The notes under the pieces: model-generated
Databases searched by the model: none
What the model was told of the DNA's origin: nothing
What the model saw: the letters and a program-made list of their open reading frames with translations, nothing else
In this document: positions 59,269 to 64,000 of the stretch, piece after piece
Position numbering within the stretch: the first letter of the stretch is position 1
Layout: each line of letters starts with the position of its first letter
Assembly (NCBI RefSeq): GCF_042242105.1
Contig: NC_092032.1
Location: 19,220,915-19,284,914, forward strand
Direction: 5' to 3'
Source of the DNA: Pempheris klunzingeri
Taxonomy: Eukaryota; Chordata; Actinopteri; Acropomatiformes; Pempheridae
Length of the DNA stretch: 64,000 nucleotides
Made by a program: the position numbers and the translations under genes

Positions 59269-61365
59269 TCAGTTGAAAGCAGTCTTTGAAGCATCTTTAG
59301 TGTTGTAGTGCCTTTAAAAAGAAGAAAAGGGGATTAAAAGGGAAATCTCAGTATTGGTAAACTTGAATCATCTGATTGAGTTTTAATACAAAACCTGCCT
59401 CTTGATTTGATGAGCCATATGGAGTGTAGTCATAAACTCCAGCGGTGCTGTACCTGGAGAAGATTAAAGAGGACCAGATTAATTCCTGATGCTGCACATC
59501 CTGCCAATGAAAGTGCCAGTGATCACAGCTTACCCTTTAGAAAACAAAGGTGGATAGTAGCCGCCGGGCTGCTGGCCGCCAAAGCTGGGCTGCTGGGGCT
59601 GGTAACCGCCAAAGCTGGGCTGCTTGCCGCCAAAGCTGGGCTGCTGGGGCAGGTGACCGCCAAAGCTGGGCTGCTTGCCGCCAAAGCTGGGCTGCTGGGG
59701 CAGGTGACCGCCAAAGCTGGGCTGCTTGCCGCCAAAGCTGGGCTGCTGGGGCAGGTGACTGCCAAAGCTGGGCTGCTTGCCGCCAAAGCTGGGCTGCTGG
59801 GGCTGGTGACCGCCAAAGCTGGGCTGCTTGCCGCCAAAGCTGGGCTGCTGGGGCTGCTGACCGCCAAAGCTGGGGTGCTTGCCGCCAAAGCTGGGCTGCT
59901 GGGACTGCTGACCGCCAAAGCTGGGCTGCTTGCCGACAAAGCTGGGCTGCTGGGGCTGGTAACCGCCAACGCTGGGCTGCTTGCCGCCAAAGCTGGGCTG
60001 GTAACCGCCAACGCTGGGCTGCTTGCCGCCAAAGCTGGGCTGCTGGGGCTGGTAACCGCCAACGCTGGGCTGCTTGCCGCCAAAGCTGGGCTGCTGGGGC
60101 TGGTAACCGCCAACGCTGGGCTGCTTGCCGCCAAAGCTGGGCTGCTGGGGCTGGTAACCGCCAACGCTGGGCTGCTGGGGCTGGTAACCGCCAACGCTGG
60201 GCTGCTTGCCGCCAACGCTGGGCTGCTGGGGCTGGTAACCGCCAACGCTGGGCTGCTTGCCGCCAAAGCTGGGCTGCTGGTAACCGCCAACGCTGGGCTG
60301 CTTGCCGCCAAAGCTGGGCTGCTGGGGCTGGTAACCGCCAACGCTGGGCTGCTTGCCGCCAAAGCTGGGCTGCTGGGGCTGGTAACCGCCAACGCTGGGC
60401 TGCTTGCCGCCAAAGCTGGGCTGCTGGGGCTGGTAACCGCCAAAGCTGGGCTGCTTGCCGCCAAAGCTGGGCTGCTGGGGCTGGTAACCGCCAAAGCTGG
60501 GCTGCTTGCCGCCAAAGCTGGGCTGCTGGGGCTGGTAACCGCCAAAGCTGGGCTGCTTGCCGCCAAAGCTGGGCTGCTGGGGCTGGTAACCGCCAAAGCT
60601 GGGCTGCTTGCCGCCAAAGCTGGGCTGCTGGGGCTGGTAACCGCCAAAGCTGGGCTGCTTGCCGCCAAAGCTGGGCTGCTGGGGCTGGTAACCGCCAAAG
60701 CTGGGCTGCTTGCCGCCAAAGCTGGGCTGCTGGGGCAGGTAACCACCAAAGCTGGGCTGCTTGCCGCCAAAGCTGGGCTGCTGGGGCAGGTAACCGCCAA
60801 AGCTGGGCTGCTTGCCGCCAAAGCTGGGCTGCTGGGGCAGGTAGCCGCCAAAGCTGGGATGCTGGGGCTGCTGGGGAAACTGTGGCATCTGGTAGCTGGT
60901 CACTTGAGGCTGGAAGCCAGACTTGGCTACCTGTGGAAGTTGTGTTATTGTACAAACAGATTTCTGGTTGTGATTTAACACTGGGCTGGCAACTGGTAAT
61001 TAATTGTGCTGGAGCCACTTGCCTGATTTGTATTTGGTGATGAATCACCACCATCACCAAGCGGCCGGGTGCTCCATGAAGGTTTGTCTCCAGGGTTGAA
61101 GCTACTTGGCTTTAGTACATAGCCTGCAACTGGCACATCATCAATCCTCTCAGATTAAACACCATTAGCTGTATTTAAATCCATGCATACAACCAATTAT
61201 TAGTTTCACAACTTACTAACTAAACTTACCATTTACTTGAGGTCTTCCAACAGCTAGCAAGGACAACAGCAACCATCTAACCAAGACATCAAAGTTAGTA
61301 CATGCTTCAATCAGCAGTTACACAGTTTAAGAAGACTCTGAAACTCACCTCAAGAAAATCCCCAT
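59269..61365 (-). CDS. Putative secreted tandem-repeat protein rich in Pro/Gln/Ser/Gly/Phe/Tyr
   Basis: Not recognised. Proposed exons: 61349-61365, 61230-61276, 61023-61129, 59534-60930, 59395-59453 and a last one ending 59269. They join in frame to about 550 residues. The start MGIFLRWLLLSLLAVG is a convincing signal peptide, followed by a unique stretch (VAGYVLKPSSFNPGDKPSWS..). Then come about 26 copies of a 17-residue unit (QPQQPSFGGKQPSFGGY) and a tail GGYYPPLFSKGYSTAGVYDY. Exon 3 to 4 uses a GC donor (CAG|gcaagt at 61022). Other introns are GT-AG, but the last acceptor is uncertain (59294 gives an ending ..EADASKTAFN; 59311 has the better pyrimidine tract but gives a frame running past the AATAAA). 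A TATA box lies 108 bp upstream. Composition recalls Pro/Gln-rich egg-coat repeats or elastomeric proteins, but there is no ZP domain here, so function is unknown. Confidence 0.65.
59570..60862 (-). repeat. 51-bp tandem repeat array (coding)
   Basis: About 26 units of 51 bp, each made of two related halves ending in GGK and GGY. Nearly all are identical at DNA level. Local types are visible from the N-terminal side: LPQQ..GGY units, QPQQ..SFGGY units, a block in which the second half has SVGG instead of SFGG (about 59960-60410), then GGQ/GGH units. Four units are shortened by 6-21 bp, always in multiples of three. Five of the six reading frames stay open throughout. Confidence 0.95.
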
Positions 61366-61472
61366 GGCTGGAACCAAAGAAGCAGCAAACTCACAGTCCC
61401 TTCAGTCAGCGCTGACCAAAGCACACAACTGAACCAGTCTGAAAAAAGTAATTAGTGAGTGAACACCGGAGC

Positions 61473-61480
61473 TTTTTATA
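61473..61480 (-). promoter_or_regulatory. TATA box of the repeat-protein gene
   Basis: TATAAAAA on the minus strand, 108 bp before the proposed ATG at 61365. This would place transcription start near 61445. Its presence supports the gene model and suggests tissue-restricted rather than housekeeping expression (inference). Confidence 0.55.
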
Positions 61481-62283
61481 AGCCGTCAGTGTTACCTGTC
61501 TGACTCAGGGGAGAGTGATTAAAGGCAGGTGTGGCTAATTACCTGACAGGGGAGGTGCATTGTTTCATAGGAGCTAGAAAATGCTAATTCAGAGGCATTT
61601 AGCTTTTTACACCTGGAGCATGGGCATCCAGGTGTTTTCTCTTCACCGTCCAACAGCCCAACCAAGTAGATACTTGATACTGAATTCATGATTTGGACCA
61701 TAACTTAAAAGATGGCTCTGTAAATATCAAGAAGAGAGCGAGCAATGCCTGACTGAGTGCACGTAAACTGAGCTCTGGTTTTTCAACCTGCAGATTTACT
61801 TTAAAATCTGATTCACAGTTTTATGGCTGTTTGTTTGGCATTTGTTGAATCAAACATAGAGGCGATCAATACAATGATGACCAATTATGAACTAAGAAAA
61901 GCATATTTGTGACCGTAAAATGTTGCACGTGTTTAAGGTGATCTTCCTTAATAAGAGTATTTTAAAATTATCTCTTTATCTTACTTATTTGGCAGCATTT
62001 CATTCGTTTTTTACTTTGTTTTTAATTACTACCGCGAAAAGAACTACATTTCCCGTCATCAACCTCGTTACGCAATACAAATGCAATTTCCGGTAGTGAA
62101 ATTTCAAAATAAGAGCACAGCAGTATACTGTTGGTCGTGGCCGCTATGCGATCGACCCAAACCCTTAAGGCCCTGCTTTTATTCTGAAATCAAGGTCATT
62201 CCGCCGTGTTTCGTCGGCCCCTTTCGGAGCTACCGATCGCCTGACACCGGAGGTGTGTGGTCCCGCAGGTACAGTCCGCCGCG
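61481..62283. other. Spacer between repeat gene and nceh1-like gene
   Basis: No ORF of note. The right half becomes GC-rich and contains an ETS-like TTTCCGG site (62087-62093) and the probable 5' UTR of the nceh1-like gene (about 62150-62283). Confidence 0.4.
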
Positions 62284-63971
62284 ATGAGGCTCCGTGTGGC
62301 CGGGGCCGTGCTGCTGTCGGCGGCCGCCTACTACGTCTACCTGCCGCTGCCGAGCGGCGTGAGCGAGCCGTGGAAGCTGATGCTGCTGGACGCGCTGTTC
62401 CGGAGCTTCATGCAGGCGGTGAGAGAGCCGGGGGATGCACCGGGGGGACAGGTTGATGTGAGGGTCAGAAAATAACAGAAAAACAGAGGAAAAACTGAGG
62501 GAGTGACGGCAGGAGCAGAATATCTAATAAATAATAAAGCACAAGTGACATGTTGCACATAATAAATATGGAAAATCAGCATAACATCACATGTTGTAGA
62601 GGAGGGCTGTATGGAAATGCATGAAAACTATAGAAATCAGTGCACTAAATATGTAGATAACATGTTAATATTAGTATTCTCATACTTGGGAAGTGCTTTT
62701 TGTTGTTTTGCTGCTTACTTTTTGTGTTTTTATGCCACTTACTGAGCGACAGAGACACAGGGTGTAGGTGCTCATGTGCTTTAACAGATGCTTTAACATG
62801 AAGTCAGTGCAAAGGGTGGTGGTGATTAGAGGAACGAGGAATTTATCTTTGACCTGCAACCTCACCTGCACCTGTTTGATACAGCTGGTCTTATTGCACA
62901 CGTGACGGGGCATTAACTTAAACTCAGGGGCAGGTCACACACTCAGCTCTTTATATTCTCCTGCGTCACTGCAGGGCAACAAGTTTTAAACACACCAGGA
63001 CAGGTTTCCACACCCTGCACATTCTTTCATGCTCCTGTGTTTCCTCTCTGCCTTTTTATAATGTGAAGTGACTACATTGACTCAAGTGCTGTGGTTTGCT
63101 TTAATATTTCCACTTTCTGCTGCATCTCAGAGGCAAATATTGTATTTTTACTCCACTGCATGTATTTCAGTTTGCTTGCAGATTCAGATTAATATATTAA
63201 AATATGCCCAATATCTGAAAACTACCAGTACACTAACGCATCAATAATTATAATCCAATACTATAATATATAATTATGATTCTGAAATGCCAAGACAGGC
63301 AGCAGCACAAAATAAAAGCTAGTTACAACAGAAAGAAAAACCAGGCAGGTATCCAAAAGCATCAGTTTAAACTCTGACACCTTCTGGTACTTAAAGTAAA
63401 GTGTGATTCTAGTGCTTTTCTGCTTTTATTATAATGTCTTGCAGAGCTTTTCCTTCTTACAGAGTGTTTCCACACTGTGGTATTGTTGTTTTTTATTAAA
63501 GATCTTCCTCCACCTGTGATTAAAATGCTTGTGTGTGTCTCCAGAGTGACGTGGCTCACGCGCTGGGCGTCTGCCATCGGGTCCACCTGCTGAACCAGGT
63601 GGTGTCGTGGGTGGAGGTGATCGAGGCTCGCTCCTGCCCCGCCGTGCACGTGACCGACTCCACGCTGGGCGGCGTGCCAGCCCGGGTCTTCAGGCCGAAG
63701 GGGGGGAAGCAGCTGAAAAGGGGCGTCCTGTACTTCCACGGTGGAGGGTGGGCCCTCGGCAGCGGGCGTGAGTGTGGATTTTTAAAATCTGCAGAATTCA
63801 ATTCATGTTTTATTTGTCCACAACTTTATTCTCACCTACAGTTTAGTCCAATAAAGACGTCACTGTGCATCAGTGTGTTTAAATGTCTGCCTGCCTCACA
63901 GGGATGAGGTCATACGACCTTCTGTGTCGGAAGATGGCGGAGGAGCTGGACTCTGTCGTCATGTCTGTCGA
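62284..63971 (+). CDS. nceh1: Neutral cholesterol ester hydrolase 1-like (AADAC family), 5' part only
   Basis: Three exons are seen (62284-62418, 63545-63767, 63902-63971); the rest lies beyond the right edge. The N terminus [20 protein letters not shown] is a type II signal-anchor segment, followed by [20 protein letters not shown], which closely matches human NCEH1 ([20 protein letters not shown]). The oxyanion-hole motif HGGG (residues 110-113, in [15 protein letters not shown]) marks the alpha/beta-hydrolase (hormone-sensitive lipase) superfamily. The serine (GDSAG) and the other triad members would be in later exons. The known enzyme sits in the ER membrane, hydrolyses cholesteryl esters and ether lipids, and acts in macrophages. 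A paralogue (nceh1a/b or an aadac-like gene) cannot be excluded from this part alone. The last donor, GA|gtaagt, is sound. Confidence 0.88.
62419..63544. other. nceh1-like intron 1
   Basis: No exon or clear mobile element recognised. A GT-rich tail (TTGTGTGTGTCTCCAG) leads into the acceptor at 63544. Confidence 0.4.
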
Positions 63972-64000
63972 GTAAGTTCTTATTCATTCACTACGATCTG

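Noticed and set aside
59570-60862. CRISPR-like array
   Set aside because: Head-to-tail units without unique spacers, in a vertebrate genome: a coding minisatellite.
59407-61040. Plus-strand ORFs of about 500 codons (AKAGLL and CRQSWAAGAG repeats)
   Set aside because: They are reverse-strand readings of the 51-bp array. They have no signal peptide or linked exons, while the minus frame joins to signal-peptide and tail exons.
59537-61060. Second and third minus-strand frames through the array (AAQLWR and SSPALA repeats)
   Set aside because: The composition does not continue into the flanking exons; their ends run into stops without splice-compatible continuation.

Overview
The window is nuclear DNA of a ray-finned (teleost) fish. 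The evidence is intron-split vertebrate genes with GT-AG boundaries, many long CA/GT microsatellites, and interspersed repeats typical of teleosts (a 'TACTTAAGTA'-type repeat, palindromic MITEs, non-LTR retrotransposon tails). It holds eight protein-coding genes, six complete and two cut by the window edges. I rebuilt their exons by hand from splice signals, reading-frame continuity and recalled human orthologues; no alignment was run.

Layout: (1) 4393-17994, minus: avl9, 13 exons, C-terminal exon(s) not in the window. (2) 19223-21182, plus: lsm5, head-to-head with avl9. (3) 21644-25190, minus: psme2 (proteasome activator PA28 beta), tail-to-tail with lsm5; the two poly(A) signals lie 17 bp apart. 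(4) 28173-42551, plus: rnf31 (HOIP, linear-ubiquitin ligase), head-to-head with psme2. (5) 44572-51970, plus: irf9. (6) 54292-57888, minus: emc9, convergent with irf9. (7) About 59269-61365, minus: an unrecognised secreted-type protein built almost wholly of a 17-residue Pro/Gln/Ser/Phe/Gly/Tyr-rich tandem repeat. (8) 62284-63971 and beyond, plus: nceh1-like lipid hydrolase, cut by the right edge.

How the genes relate: psme2, rnf31 and irf9 are neighbours in mammals too (with emc9 close by) and form an interferon/NF-kB neighbourhood: proteasome tuning for antigen processing, linear ubiquitin signalling and the DNA-binding subunit of ISGF3. Candidate control sites fit this: an ISRE-like motif upstream of psme2, and a GAS-like motif beside a CACGTG palindrome upstream of irf9. 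lsm5-avl9 is a second old pair that in human lies on a different chromosome, so the window joins two mammalian synteny blocks. avl9, lsm5, emc9 and rnf31 look like housekeeping genes (ETS, YY1, CCAAT motifs), whereas the repeat gene has a TATA box.

The best candidate for something undescribed is the repeat gene at 59.3-61.4 kb: signal peptide, 26 or so near-identical 51-bp units, a probable GC-AG intron, and no domain I can name. Other points worth a look are dinucleotide repeats that abut splice sites in several genes, and a palindromic MITE family with several copies inside introns.
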